In this document: piece by piece, positions 26,904 to 35,403 of the stretch
Layout of the letters: each line of letters opens with the position of its first letter
How positions within the stretch are numbered: position 1 is the stretch's first letter
From: an uncultured bacterium
GTDB taxonomy: Bacteria; Desulfobacterota; GWC2-55-46
Assembly (NCBI GenBank): GCA_905339405.1
Contig: CAJPGC010000035.1
Location: 1-63,777 of the forward strand
Length of the DNA: 63,777 nucleotides
Direction: 5' to 3'
The notes under the pieces: model-generated
The model's input: the letters and a program-made list of their open reading frames with translations, nothing else
What the model was told of the DNA's origin: nothing
Database searches by the model: none
Translations under genes and position numbers: made by a program

Positions 26904-27661
26904 GGGTTCCTCGTGAGGCCCGTGAAGACCTCTCTTCTGGCGTTCGCGTACCTGCCCAGCGATATGAGCGCCCTCATGCATTCGTCATAAGGCGGCCCTG
27001 CGGGGGCCCCGCAGGTCCTGCCTGTGCCGAAAGCCGCCTCCTGCGGGTGCGCTATACGCAAGGTGTAGCCGTCGCCCGGCGTTCCAGTGACCCTTATCGT
27101 GTAGGTCAGCGTCGCTGGAGCGGCCGCGCTGACCCAGTATCTTAGCCTCTCCGGTTTAGCGGATGTATTAGAGCTTGCCAGGAGGTTGGCGGAGGCCGAG
27201 GGGTCGGCGCAGTCGGTGACGTTGTTATCGTACAGTTCGATTGCCATGTCCATTGTTGAAGCCCAGGCTGCAACAGCGTAAATAGTCCTTGCCGGGTTCG
27301 CTCCCGCCGAAGTGATGACGTTCTCGAACGGCTCGCAGGAGTAAGGAGCGGCAAGGACCGAGTCCCTCGCTTCGTACTCCAATACCTCGACGTCGAAACT
27401 GCCTCCTGAAAGGACCTTGTCCTTGTACCCCTCCTGCCAGCCCCAGTTTATTGAGACCGGGTTTTTCTTGAGTCTCCCTGTGGCCGTCTCGACCCCGGCT
27501 TCTGCCTGGTAAAGGGCCCTTGTCGAGACGGCCTCTCCTGTGGCTTCCTCGACTCCGGTTGAAAAAAGCGAGGCGAAAACTGCGCCAAGCGTAGTCATTA
27601 CCGCAAGTATGAGCACGACAGATATTACCGAGGCTCCATTGTGGTTATGCCGGAGCTTCAT
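26900..27661 (-). CDS. PilX/MshP-like minor pilin
   Basis: About 253 residues from the ATG at 27661-27659, which overlaps the preceding stop (ATGA) and follows a GAGGGG ribosome binding site. An upstream in-frame start at 27745 would add an unlikely basic extension. The N-terminus (MKLRHNHNGASVISVVLILAVM) is a PilX-type class III-like signal without Glu at +5, followed by LYQAEAGVETA, the segment typical of PilX/MshP and GspK-like proteins. The C-terminal part is Cys-containing and beta-rich, with a possible pre-peptidase C-terminal-like fold. It probably joins the tip complex with the other minor pilins. Confidence 0.75.
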   Translation of the reverse strand: MKLRHNHNGASVISVVLILAVMTTLGAVFASLFSTGVEEATGEAVSTRALYQAEAGVETATGRLKKNPVSINWGWQEGYKDKVLSGGSFDVEVLEYEARDSVLAAPYSCEPFENVITSAGANPARTIYAVAAWASTMDMAIELYDNNVTDCADPSASANLLASSNTSAKPERLRYWVSAAAPATLTYTIRVTGTPGDGYTLRIAHPQEAAFGTGRTCGAPAGPPYDECMRALISLGRYANARREVFTGLTRNP

Positions 27662-28191
27662 CTCAAACCCCTCGGGTGGACGCTTGCCTTGACGTCTATC
27701 GAAGCCTGCCCGCTCGAAAATGCCATGTTCACGTTGACAGTCCATAACTCAGAGACTACGGCAACAGGCGAGCCGTCCGCCTTGAGGTACTCGAAGGCAA
27801 GAGAGCTCACTCCTGCCGCGAGGACGTATTCAGGGTCTGCCGGGCCCGCTCCGTCCCTCAGCATGAGCGATGTGCCGGCAAGCCTCAGCCCCCTGCCCTC
27901 GTAAACGGAGTTGACGAACCGGAGCTCGTTTGCAGTCATGACAGGAACGTCTGAGGACGAAGGGGCGCACGAGTTGCCCGACGGCGTGCACTTCATCAAC
28001 CTGAGTTCCCTTGAGACTCGCTCCAGCGCGAGGGTCGCCATTTGGGTTACTTCCTTTTGATCGGAGAGCGCCTCGAAAGACCTCGTACCCTGGTATATAA
28101 GCATCCCTGCGGTCACTGCGGCTATTCCGAGGAGTGCCATCGAGAGCACGAGCTCCATGAGAGTGAAGCCCCTCTGTGAGTTCTCTCTCAT
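27658..28191 (-). CDS. prepilin-type minor pilin (PilW/MshO-like)
   Basis: About 177 residues from the ATG at 28191-28189, which shares one base with the stop of the gene before (TGATG). The prepilin signal is MRENSQRG|FTLMELVLSMALLG, with Gly before the cut and Glu at +5. The region after the helix (TRSFEALSDQKEVTQMATLA) is PilW/MshO-like. Third minor pilin of the set, with tight coupling on both sides. The longer reading to 28239 would place extra residues before the signal and is not likely. Confidence 0.82.
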   Translation of the reverse strand: MRENSQRGFTLMELVLSMALLGIAAVTAGMLIYQGTRSFEALSDQKEVTQMATLALERVSRELRLMKCTPSGNSCAPSSSDVPVMTANELRFVNSVYEGRGLRLAGTSLMLRDGAGPADPEYVLAAGVSSLAFEYLKADGSPVAVVSELWTVNVNMAFSSGQASIDVKASVHPRGLR

Positions 28192-28601
28192 CAATGGTCC
28201 GTTATTATCGTAGTGAAATCGGCCGATCCGCCCTGCCATGATATAGTTACTTTCACACGCTTGGCACTTATGTCAGTGTCGGCGCATTGCGGCATTGTCC
28301 CGGCCGAAAGGTCGAGGTCTGCTTCATTTACGCATATTACCTCGACAGACCTCGTGAACCTGTCATACGGGGCCGGGAGCGCTGTTGGCGCCTCGGATAC
28401 TATTGAGTTGAAGCCGTTGTCTTTCTTGTCCGCGAATATCTTTTCGAGCTTCTCCTGACCCAGGGCCGAAGCCTGCACGACCTGGGCCTGCGTGGAAGAG
28501 CCGAGCGCCGCGAAGTAATATACGAGTCCTGTGCCCATTATCCCCATGAGCACGATGACCATCAGCGTCTCTATGAGAGTAAAGCCCCTGCCGCCGCTCA
28601 T
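28191..28601 (-). CDS. prepilin-type minor pilin (PilV/MshD-like)
   Basis: 136 residues. The short leader MSGGRG|FTLIETLMVIVLMGIM fits a prepilin peptidase site with Glu at +5. The body is small and carries paired Cys (VICVNEADLD and MPQCAD). Order after a GspH-type pilin and before a PilW-type pilin matches mshC-mshD-mshO. It overlaps both neighbours by 4 bases or fewer. Confidence 0.82.
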   Translation of the reverse strand: MSGGRGFTLIETLMVIVLMGIMGTGLVYYFAALGSSTQAQVVQASALGQEKLEKIFADKKDNGFNSIVSEAPTALPAPYDRFTRSVEVICVNEADLDLSAGTMPQCADTDISAKRVKVTISWQGGSADFTTIITDH

Positions 28602-29191
28602 TGGACAGCCGTAAAACCGGTTTTCGGAGATATTGAAATCAAGACCGGCTCCCCTCCTTTTGACACCGTGATGTTCTTGGAAGCAGCAAGCGGCGCTCCG
28701 TCGCTGTCGAGCGGCACGCCGATAGAATCGAACGCGAGTACGCCGGGTATGGTGCCCCCGAAATCTGCGGCTATAGAAAAGCCAGCGTAATCTCCATTCT
28801 CCAAAGAGACGCAGAAGTAATCGGAGCCTGTCGAGGGCATTCTCGCGCTTTCGACCTGTCCGCCGCCGTTAGGCCTCTCGCCCCAGCTCCCGTTGTTGTC
28901 GGCGTCGTTTACTATCGTGTACTGGTTTGTCCCGGGGCAGTTCGAGTCAGCCGCGTTGAAACGCACCCTGTAGACGAAATACGGGCCGGAGGTCTCAGGT
29001 GTATCAAGCGCGCTTCTCAGCATTGCCAGAGACTGCGCGTAGCGTACGTCGTCGCAGACTTTCTCAGCGAACGCCTGTACGCTCAAAGGGGCCTCTCCTT
29101 TGAATAGATATGGAGCAGCCGCTGCCGCCAGTATGGCAGCCAGCAGCATCGTCAGCAGGAGTTCGATTATGGTGAAGCCTTTGTTTTCCAT
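28598..29191 (-). CDS. GspH/FimT-type minor pilin (MshC-like)
   Basis: 197 residues starting MENKG|FTIIELLLTMLLAAIL, a standard prepilin signal with Glu at +5. The segment FAEKVCDDVRYAQSLAMLRS after the helix is the GspH/FimT hallmark. It probably primes pilus assembly with the following three minor pilins. It lies 13 bases after the GT39-like gene and overlaps the next pilin by 4 bases. Confidence 0.85.
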   Translation of the reverse strand: MENKGFTIIELLLTMLLAAILAAAAAPYLFKGEAPLSVQAFAEKVCDDVRYAQSLAMLRSALDTPETSGPYFVYRVRFNAADSNCPGTNQYTIVNDADNNGSWGERPNGGGQVESARMPSTGSDYFCVSLENGDYAGFSIAADFGGTIPGVLAFDSIGVPLDSDGAPLAASKNITVSKGGEPVLISISPKTGFTAVQ

Positions 29192-29204
29192 TAACCCGGT
29201 TACT

Positions 29205-30878
29205 TCAAAGCCTGTAGATGAAAATCGAATAGCCGATATGTCCCGCAGGCTTCATCTCCCTGAAAGGCCGGTAGAAATCTCGTTCATGCAGGTATACGCC
29301 CTGGAGGAGCGTTGCGCTTATGGCGAACCAGCCCTTGAGCTCTATTTGTTCTTTAACATTCGCAGGCTCCGGTATGAAGTAGCCGGGCAGGTAATCGTAA
29401 TTTATCCCGTAGTAACTGGGGTCGCTGAAACCGAAATAGGCGAGCTTTATTCGCTCTATGCCGTTTTTCTCCATGAACTGCTTGAGCCCCGGCAGGTCCT
29501 GGCCCCAGTCGAGGTTGGAGTCGACGAGATATTTATGGCCGTTCTCCGGCCCGCCGGCGAGCTCGTTGAAGTATGCGAGCTGGTGGGGGAATATAAAGAC
29601 AGCGGAGTAAAAATACCAGACTAGACAACAATAAAATACAGCCCTGGCGAGCTTCAGGCTTTCGGTCTTTATGCAGGGCACGAATCCAATGAGAAGGAAG
29701 AGGAACGGATAAGCCGGGAGCACATGGCGGAGGCCGATGTTAACCTTCTGTGTTGAGAACGCGATGAATATTAAGAATGGCGGCAATATCACGAAGACAG
29801 CCTTCATGAGCTTGTCTTTCTCCCGCGAAAAATATAAAAGTGCCGCGCTAAGGAGTATCAGCGTCGGCAGAGGAGTCTTTATGAGAAAGGCAGTTGAAAA
29901 ATATAATGCCCAACCGGACGTCGAGTGCTCTCCCATGAAAAAGGCCGCCCTTCCCGAACCTGCCCCGGCGAGCGAACCTGCAAGCCCGTAAAGATACGAT
30001 TCCGGGAGGAGCTCCCATTCGCTCACGAAATGAATCAAGCGCCCTGTCTCAGTCGATTTAAAAGCAGACCAGTCCGGAGGTACGTAGCCGAGGCCTTCGG
30101 AATGAAAGCTGAACCCATAGACGGCCCAGATGAAAATATAAGTAAGCGCTGCAAGCATTGCCGTGTGTTGAATTGTTTTTTTAAGCCTCTCCTTTCTACC
30201 AGCCGCGCTAAAAGCAAAGAGGATGAAAGGGGCTATAAGGATTATTGTGTGCTTTGAAGTAAGCCCCAACGCGAGAAAGAGCGCGGCAAGTACGGTAGTT
30301 TCAAACTCGAACCCTTCAGTTGCCGACCTGTAGAGATAGTAAGCGGTTATGAAAAAGAAGGCTGTTGCTGGAAGGTCTGTCGTGGCAAGCGACGAATGCG
30401 CGAGTATGTTCGGTGAGAGGACAAAGAGAAATAGCGAAAGGTATGCGCCAGCAAAACCCCAAAGGCGCCTGGACCACGCGAACAGATAAGCACCCAGAAG
30501 AGCGCCAAGCAGCATATTGGAAAGGCGGCTCAAGAACAGTATCTCCTTCCCCGCGCTGTTGTTCTCATAGAGGAACTTCAGGGAGTACGGGAAAAACCGC
30601 GAGCTCTTCGCGCCTTCCGGCTCGATTGTGGCGTCGAAATCGAGGTCAAGGAAAATGGCAGGAAAAAGAGCTGAGAGCGACCTGGCGAGGACCGGATGGT
30701 TGAGCGGCGAGAGGTAGTCCATGCCTTCAGTCAGATAGGCGTACCCTGCCATGATGTGCGCGGGCTCGTCCCACGTATTCGATTTTCTCACGGCTATGGA
30801 TGAAGTGAGCCCTATGAAGATGGACAGCATCAACGCGGCTGCTATTTTTTCCTTCTGTCGTGAAATATACGTAATCAT
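29205..30878 (-). CDS. ArnT/PMT-like GT39 family membrane glycosyltransferase
   Basis: A 557-residue protein with about eleven hydrophobic helices. The first periplasmic loop carries SNTWDEPAHIMAGYAYL, where the Asp-Glu pair is typical of the GT-C catalytic site. The C-terminal soluble part contains DSNLDWGQDLPGLKQFM, common in this group. Such enzymes move sugars from polyprenyl-phosphate carriers to lipids or proteins. It overlaps the YfhO-like gene by 4 bases and sits inside the pilus operon, so pilin or surface glycosylation is possible, but the acceptor cannot be read from sequence. Confidence 0.75.
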   Translation of the reverse strand: MITYISRQKEKIAAALMLSIFIGLTSSIAVRKSNTWDEPAHIMAGYAYLTEGMDYLSPLNHPVLARSLSALFPAIFLDLDFDATIEPEGAKSSRFFPYSLKFLYENNSAGKEILFLSRLSNMLLGALLGAYLFAWSRRLWGFAGAYLSLFLFVLSPNILAHSSLATTDLPATAFFFITAYYLYRSATEGFEFETTVLAALFLALGLTSKHTIILIAPFILFAFSAAGRKERLKKTIQHTAMLAALTYIFIWAVYGFSFHSEGLGYVPPDWSAFKSTETGRLIHFVSEWELLPESYLYGLAGSLAGAGSGRAAFFMGEHSTSGWALYFSTAFLIKTPLPTLILLSAALLYFSREKDKLMKAVFVILPPFLIFIAFSTQKVNIGLRHVLPAYPFLFLLIGFVPCIKTESLKLARAVFYCCLVWYFYSAVFIFPHQLAYFNELAGGPENGHKYLVDSNLDWGQDLPGLKQFMEKNGIERIKLAYFGFSDPSYYGINYDYLPGYFIPEPANVKEQIELKGWFAISATLLQGVYLHERDFYRPFREMKPAGHIGYSIFIYRL

Positions 30879-33226
30879 CGACGGGCCCTTCTGGAGCGTA
30901 TGATGAAAAAAATTATCACCGAAACGATTGCCGCCGTACTTATCGCCGCGCCTGTTTTAAACGAGGCCGGAGAGTATTCGAACCTCACGGTATGCTCGCC
31001 TGCATTGAGCTTGACGGCCCTCAACACGAGGTTTGCCTTGAGGAGCTCCGTTTCTACTCCGTCTACGAAAGCCTTCCACCCCGGATACCAGCTCTCGCTC
31101 GCAACAAAAATGCCTTCATGGTCAGTCGTGACCTTGAGCTCGCTCGAGTTGTTCGCGTAAGAGACTACTTCAACGCTGTAGTTCCCGGGTATCTCCATTT
31201 TCGCTCCAGGGTCTTTTTCGAGGAGGACTGAAGTTGCCGGGTCAAAGCCTTTGTCGAGAAGGGCCGCGACGTATTCGTCCGGCTTTTTTATGACCCTGTA
31301 CCCATACACCATGTAGTGCCTGGGGAGAAAACGCCGGTTCTCGTAGATTTTGAATGCCCTCTCTCCTGACCACCCGGGGTAGGCGGCCATTTTCCATTCA
31401 TCAGACTTTATTTCCGGTATCGATACGATGTATTTGACGTTGAGCATCGTCAAGATATTCGTGGTGTCCGGGCCGGGTTGGGCCGCCAGCAGCTCCATTA
31501 CTGATGAAAAATCGGCCCTCTTCATCACCTCGACGCCGCCCGTATCGAACGATTTGTGCTCGAGGCCGAAGCCCGAGACCTTCTCCTTTTCGATGTCGAA
31601 GCCTTGTGCCGCTTCGAAGCCTTCAGTCAAGGTTATCGTCCCCTGCCTGGACGTTTTCGGGGTCGTGTAGACCCTGAAAAGCCCGGAAGAGTCTTTCGTG
31701 AAGAAATCGAGGACCGGGCCTTTGGCATGATACTCATTGGCAAGGGTCGCCTGATAGTAGCCGTTATGCGCGAAAAAAAGGTCTATCCCGAGTAACGGTA
31801 TAAGTAGGACCGCCGCAAGCTCCCCTGAGCGCGCCTTCATAGCGGCGTAGAGCGCGGCCGCCGACAGTATGAAAAAAACAAGAGCCCTCTTCGCGTTGAA
31901 GATATTTATATCGGCCCTGTTGTACTCCGGAAAATCAAAGCCGCCAGCTCTGAGCATTTCAGTTATAACCGGCTCGAAGTAGTCGAGAAAACCGAGAGCG
32001 AGCGCGCTTAAAACCGCAAGACCCAGAAACACCCAAATCACCAGCGAAGTCCTTCTGTCGGACTGCCTCAACCCCTCTTTCAGGCTCTCCAGGCCGAGCC
32101 CGGCCGCTATTGCGATGAACAGAAACGGCACGAACAGGAACTTCACCGGGTATCTTATTTTGTCGATAAACGGCACGTACTCATAAAGCAGCTGATAAAA
32201 AGGCGTGTTCCTGCCCAGTGAGAGGAGTAGAAAAACAATGGCAGCGAGTGTGAACGGCAGCTGCTTCATGCCGCGGCGCAGGAAGAAAAATATGGCGAGC
32301 ATAAATGGCGCGGCCCCGAGATAGACGGTTTTAAGCCAGCTCTGGTTTGACCAGTACTTGTCGTTCGACGTACCGTAGCCGTACGGGTCCGGGATGAAGA
32401 ACTGGATGAAGTCTTTAAGACCGAACGACCACGTCGTCGCCTCGAAAAAAGTTAGCCCCCCTGCCCTGGTCGTTTGTGCCGCGAGTTCGAGGAAAGGAAT
32501 GAGCTGCACCGCCGAGAGAGCAAGGAAAAGAAGAAGAGTTAGCGCGAAAAGCCAGGCTCTTTTCATGGCCCTTGCCTTGTAGAAGCCATTAACAAAAACT
32601 GCTGAAGGATAAGCCGACGCGATCAGAAGAAGCAGGATTGTAGCGAAAAGGACCTCGATCCCTCCCCCCAGGAACATCATTGCAAGTGTTATCGACGCAG
32701 CCGCCGCATAAGCGGCCGAGCCGGTGCGCATCGTCCTTATGTGCATTGAGAGCGCGAGTGGCGCCCACGCGGCCGAAAAAAGCGTGCTCATGACGTTGTG
32801 GACTGAAAAAAGATAGCCCGAGAGCATGAATATGAGCGCTGCCGCCAGAGACCCGGATACGCCTGAGGCGAGCTCCCTCATGAGCGCATATGTGAAAGCT
32901 CCCGCGAGCGCGTAATGGACGATTATCGTCCAATTGAAGGCGAGGTCAAAGGGCAGTACGAGCAAAAGGACGTTGACCGGGTAAAGCACGCCCGGCTGAA
33001 GGGTCGCGAAAAGCGGGTGCCCGGCGTACGAATACGGGTTCCAGAGAGGGAACTCGCCTGCCTTCAGCGCCTCTGTCCAAAAAATCCTCGGCGGGATAAA
33101 AAATATGGAGAGGTCCCTCTCGGTAAGAAGGGCTTTGCCGTCCAGGACAGACCAGAAATAGGCCGAAGCGATAAAAGCGAGAACCAGAACTGACAGGAGT
33201 GTCTTTCCCTTTAAGCGTTCAGGCAA
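30875..33226 (-). CDS. YfhO family membrane protein (putative GT-C glycosyltransferase)
   Basis: 783 residues with about thirteen transmembrane helices. The first loop has LLTERDLSIFFIPPR followed by LWNPYSYAGHPLFATLQPGVLYP, the YfhO family signature. The C-terminal periplasmic region (about 690-760; VASESWYPGWKAFVDGVE) is also typical. YfhO proteins are thought to glycosylate cell-surface polymers. The start is TTG at 33226-33224, preceded by AAGGGG. It lies between the pilin gene and the GT39-like gene with a hairpin at 33239-33256 just upstream. Confidence 0.82.
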   Translation of the reverse strand: MPERLKGKTLLSVLVLAFIASAYFWSVLDGKALLTERDLSIFFIPPRIFWTEALKAGEFPLWNPYSYAGHPLFATLQPGVLYPVNVLLLVLPFDLAFNWTIIVHYALAGAFTYALMRELASGVSGSLAAALIFMLSGYLFSVHNVMSTLFSAAWAPLALSMHIRTMRTGSAAYAAAASITLAMMFLGGGIEVLFATILLLLIASAYPSAVFVNGFYKARAMKRAWLFALTLLLFLALSAVQLIPFLELAAQTTRAGGLTFFEATTWSFGLKDFIQFFIPDPYGYGTSNDKYWSNQSWLKTVYLGAAPFMLAIFFFLRRGMKQLPFTLAAIVFLLLSLGRNTPFYQLLYEYVPFIDKIRYPVKFLFVPFLFIAIAAGLGLESLKEGLRQSDRRTSLVIWVFLGLAVLSALALGFLDYFEPVITEMLRAGGFDFPEYNRADINIFNAKRALVFFILSAAALYAAMKARSGELAAVLLIPLLGIDLFFAHNGYYQATLANEYHAKGPVLDFFTKDSSGLFRVYTTPKTSRQGTITLTEGFEAAQGFDIEKEKVSGFGLEHKSFDTGGVEVMKRADFSSVMELLAAQPGPDTTNILTMLNVKYIVSIPEIKSDEWKMAAYPGWSGERAFKIYENRRFLPRHYMVYGYRVIKKPDEYVAALLDKGFDPATSVLLEKDPGAKMEIPGNYSVEVVSYANNSSELKVTTDHEGIFVASESWYPGWKAFVDGVETELLKANLVLRAVKLNAGEHTVRFEYSPASFKTGAAISTAAIVSVIIFFIIRSRRARR

Positions 33227-33238
33227 AAGAGCCCCTTT

Positions 33239-33256
33239 GGCTGCAAAAATGCAGCC
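33239..33256 (-). other. hairpin between pilin and YfhO-like gene
   Basis: GGCTGCA and TGCAGCC form a perfect 7-bp stem around a four-base loop. It lies 55 bases after the pilin stop and about 12 bases before the TTG start of the next gene. No U-run follows on the minus strand, so it is not a typical terminator. It could protect the pilin mRNA end or lower expression of the membrane genes. Confidence 0.5.
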
Positions 33257-33311
33257 GAGCGGAAGTTGTATTGGATGGAACGGGTCAGGATGAATTTCAG
33301 GATGAGCTGAA

Positions 33312-33725
33312 CTACCAGTTGTACTGGACCCTCGGCCCTTCTGTGGTTGAGCCGATGGTGAAGGTCATGGTGTAGGGCGTGTCGTTGACCGTTATGGTCA
33401 AAAGCGAAGAGCCGCCGCCGAGAGTCAACCCGCCGGGCGCTGCCAGCACCGTCGCGCCGGATATGTTCGCGTTGTACAGTACGGCCGTCGTGCTAGCGAC
33501 CCCTTCGGTAGTGCCGAGCTGGTACGTGACGTTCCTCAGGATGTATTGGGCGTGCAGTATGTTCGCCGCTCCTGCTATCGCCCCTCCGATGCCTTTCGCC
33601 GTAGACTCCCTCGCTTCTTCCTGCAGGTTTATGAACCTCGGTATCGCAACCGCAGCGAGTATTCCGAGTATGACGATTACCATGACCAGCTCTATCAGTG
33701 TGAAGCCTTTTTCGCCTTTTGCCAT
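33312..33725 (-). CDS. major type IV pilin (PilA/MshA-like)
   Basis: 137 residues from the ATG at 33725-33723, which has AAGGAGG 4 bases upstream, the best ribosome binding site in the operon. A longer frame to 33884 is open but has no such site. The leader MAKGEKG|FTLIELVMVIVILGILAAVAIPRF is a textbook prepilin signal and N-terminal helix with Glu at +5. The remainder is short, Gly/Thr-rich and free of Cys, so it lacks the usual disulfide loop. The ribosome binding site strength and pilin-first order among the pilins suggest this is the main subunit. Confidence 0.88.
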   Translation of the reverse strand: MAKGEKGFTLIELVMVIVILGILAAVAIPRFINLQEEARESTAKGIGGAIAGAANILHAQYILRNVTYQLGTTEGVASTTAVLYNANISGATVLAAPGGLTLGGGSSLLTITVNDTPYTMTFTIGSTTEGPRVQYNW

Positions 33726-33780
33726 AGGCCCTCCTTCTTTCTGTTCAAGCGGCCCATTCAGCCGCGTGAAGCCTTGAATT

Positions 33781-34185
33781 TCACCAGTTCCCGTATTCAG
33801 GCGTTGAAGACCATACGCGGCCCGTCGCGGGTTCGTACCCGTACGCGCTCCCGAACGGGTCAAGCGGCCTGCCTTCTTTATCAACCGACGCCGCCACTGC
33901 GAACCTGCCGACGACGATTATCTTATGTTCGCCCTGAAAATCAGGCGAAGGTATCTCGATGTTGCCGGTAACAAGCTCGGCTAGAGTTTCCGGCAGTTTC
34001 TTTTCGAGCATGGCGTGATGAACGACCGCACGCCTCAGGTTCCCGAGCTCGATTGCAAGGGCCGTTTCCTTGAGAGAGTTCGCCGAAGAGCTGAACCTTT
34101 CCACCGCGAGCATTACTACTGCCGCTATCAACGCCAGGGCGAGCAGCGCCTCAAACACGCTCCTGCCTTGCTCGTTCCCTGTCAT
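33781..34185 (-). CDS. MshF-like pseudopilin-type protein
   Basis: 134 residues from the ATG at 34185-34183, which overlaps the pilC stop (ATGA). The N-terminus MTGNEQG|RSVFEALLALALIAAVVML resembles a prepilin helix, with Gly before the possible cut and Glu at +5 but Arg instead of Phe at +1. The C-terminus ends in YEPATGRVWSSTPEYGNW. Position between the PilC/MshG-like gene and the pilin is that of mshF. Whether it is processed or assembled is unknown. Confidence 0.7.
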   Translation of the reverse strand: MTGNEQGRSVFEALLALALIAAVVMLAVERFSSSANSLKETALAIELGNLRRAVVHHAMLEKKLPETLAELVTGNIEIPSPDFQGEHKIIVVGRFAVAASVDKEGRPLDPFGSAYGYEPATGRVWSSTPEYGNW

Positions 34186-35396
34186 CTTTTCACGACCTTT
34201 ATTATGTCCCACATGGGCAGGAAGATGGCCAGCGCGAGGAAGAGCACGACTGCGAAGATGAAGGTCAGGAGCACCGGCTCGAGCGTTGAAGCCAGGTTCC
34301 TTATGGAAGAGTCGACCTCCTGATCGTAGTACTCCGAGACCTTATCGAGCATCTCATCAAGGTTGCCCGTGTCCTCCCCAACGGCGACCATCTGCACGAC
34401 CATCGGCGGGAACTTCCCTGACCTGCCCAGTTCAATTGAAAGTGGTTTCCCCGCCCTCACCTCCGCTTCAATCCTTTTCACTTCCGCGGCTATCGACCTG
34501 TTGTCAACCGCCCTTGAGACTATGTCGAGCGACTGGAGTATCGGCAGGCCGCTCCTGTAAAGAGACCCCAGCACTCTCGAGAACCTCGAGAGGACCGACT
34601 TGAGTATAATGGGGCCGAAGACCGGTATTTTGATTACCGACCTGTCCCAGAGGTCTTTGCCGCGCCCTGTGCGAAGGAACGCTTTCAAAGCAAAAAAAAC
34701 CACTATCGCGCCTGCCAGAAAAAAATACCAGTACATGAGCGTGAAGTCTGATATCGCTATCAGCAACCTCGTCGGAAGCGGCAAGTCTATCTTGAACGAG
34801 CCGTAGAGCTGGGAGAACCTGGGCACGACGAAACTCATGAGAATGACAACCGCCACAGCGAGGCCGACGACGACTATCTTCGGGTACAGGGTCGCAGATT
34901 TAATCCTGGCCCTGTTCTCCGAGTTTTTCTCGAGCATCGAAGCGAGCCTCCTCAAAACCTCCTCGAGTATGCCGCCCGCTTCTCCAGCCTCTATCATGCT
35001 CGCGTAAAGCTCAGGGAAGACCGAGGGGTGTTTCCTCAGGGCGGCTGCCAGGGAAGTTCCAGCCTCAATATCCTCGCGGAGCGTCTTCACTATTCTCCTG
35101 AAAGGGGCAACGGTGGATTGCCTTTCGAGAGTTGAAAGCGATTTCGTAAGAGGTACGCCCGCGCCGAAAAGAGTGGCGAGCTGGCGGCTGAAGACGATTA
35201 TCTCCTGCTGGGGCACTTTCTCGAAATAGCGCTTCAGGTCAGGGAACCTGAAAGACGGCCCGGCGGCGGCTACCTTGATGGGGATGAGCCCCAGCCTGTC
35301 GAGTGAAGTTTCTATCTCCTCCATGCTTGCGGCCTCCAGCGACCCTGTGACCAGGGAGCCTTGCTTGTCCCTTGCCTTATAGTTGAATGAAGGCAT
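34182..35396 (-). CDS. pilC: type IV pilus inner membrane platform protein PilC/MshG
   Basis: A 404-residue GspF-family protein with two repeated cytoplasmic helical bundles (about 70-190 and 275-395) and three membrane helices (near 170-190, 220-240 and 375-397). Typical motifs include IVFSRQLATLFGAGVPL, MIEAGEAGGILEEVL and MVAVGEDTGNLDEML. It is the rotor/platform driven by the PilB ATPase. It follows pilB after 7 bases and is coupled to the mshF-like gene. Confidence 0.93.
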   Translation of the reverse strand: MPSFNYKARDKQGSLVTGSLEAASMEEIETSLDRLGLIPIKVAAAGPSFRFPDLKRYFEKVPQQEIIVFSRQLATLFGAGVPLTKSLSTLERQSTVAPFRRIVKTLREDIEAGTSLAAALRKHPSVFPELYASMIEAGEAGGILEEVLRRLASMLEKNSENRARIKSATLYPKIVVVGLAVAVVILMSFVVPRFSQLYGSFKIDLPLPTRLLIAISDFTLMYWYFFLAGAIVVFFALKAFLRTGRGKDLWDRSVIKIPVFGPIILKSVLSRFSRVLGSLYRSGLPILQSLDIVSRAVDNRSIAAEVKRIEAEVRAGKPLSIELGRSGKFPPMVVQMVAVGEDTGNLDEMLDKVSEYYDQEVDSSIRNLASTLEPVLLTFIFAVVLFLALAIFLPMWDIIKVVKR

Positions 35397-35403
35397 ATGC
35401 CCC

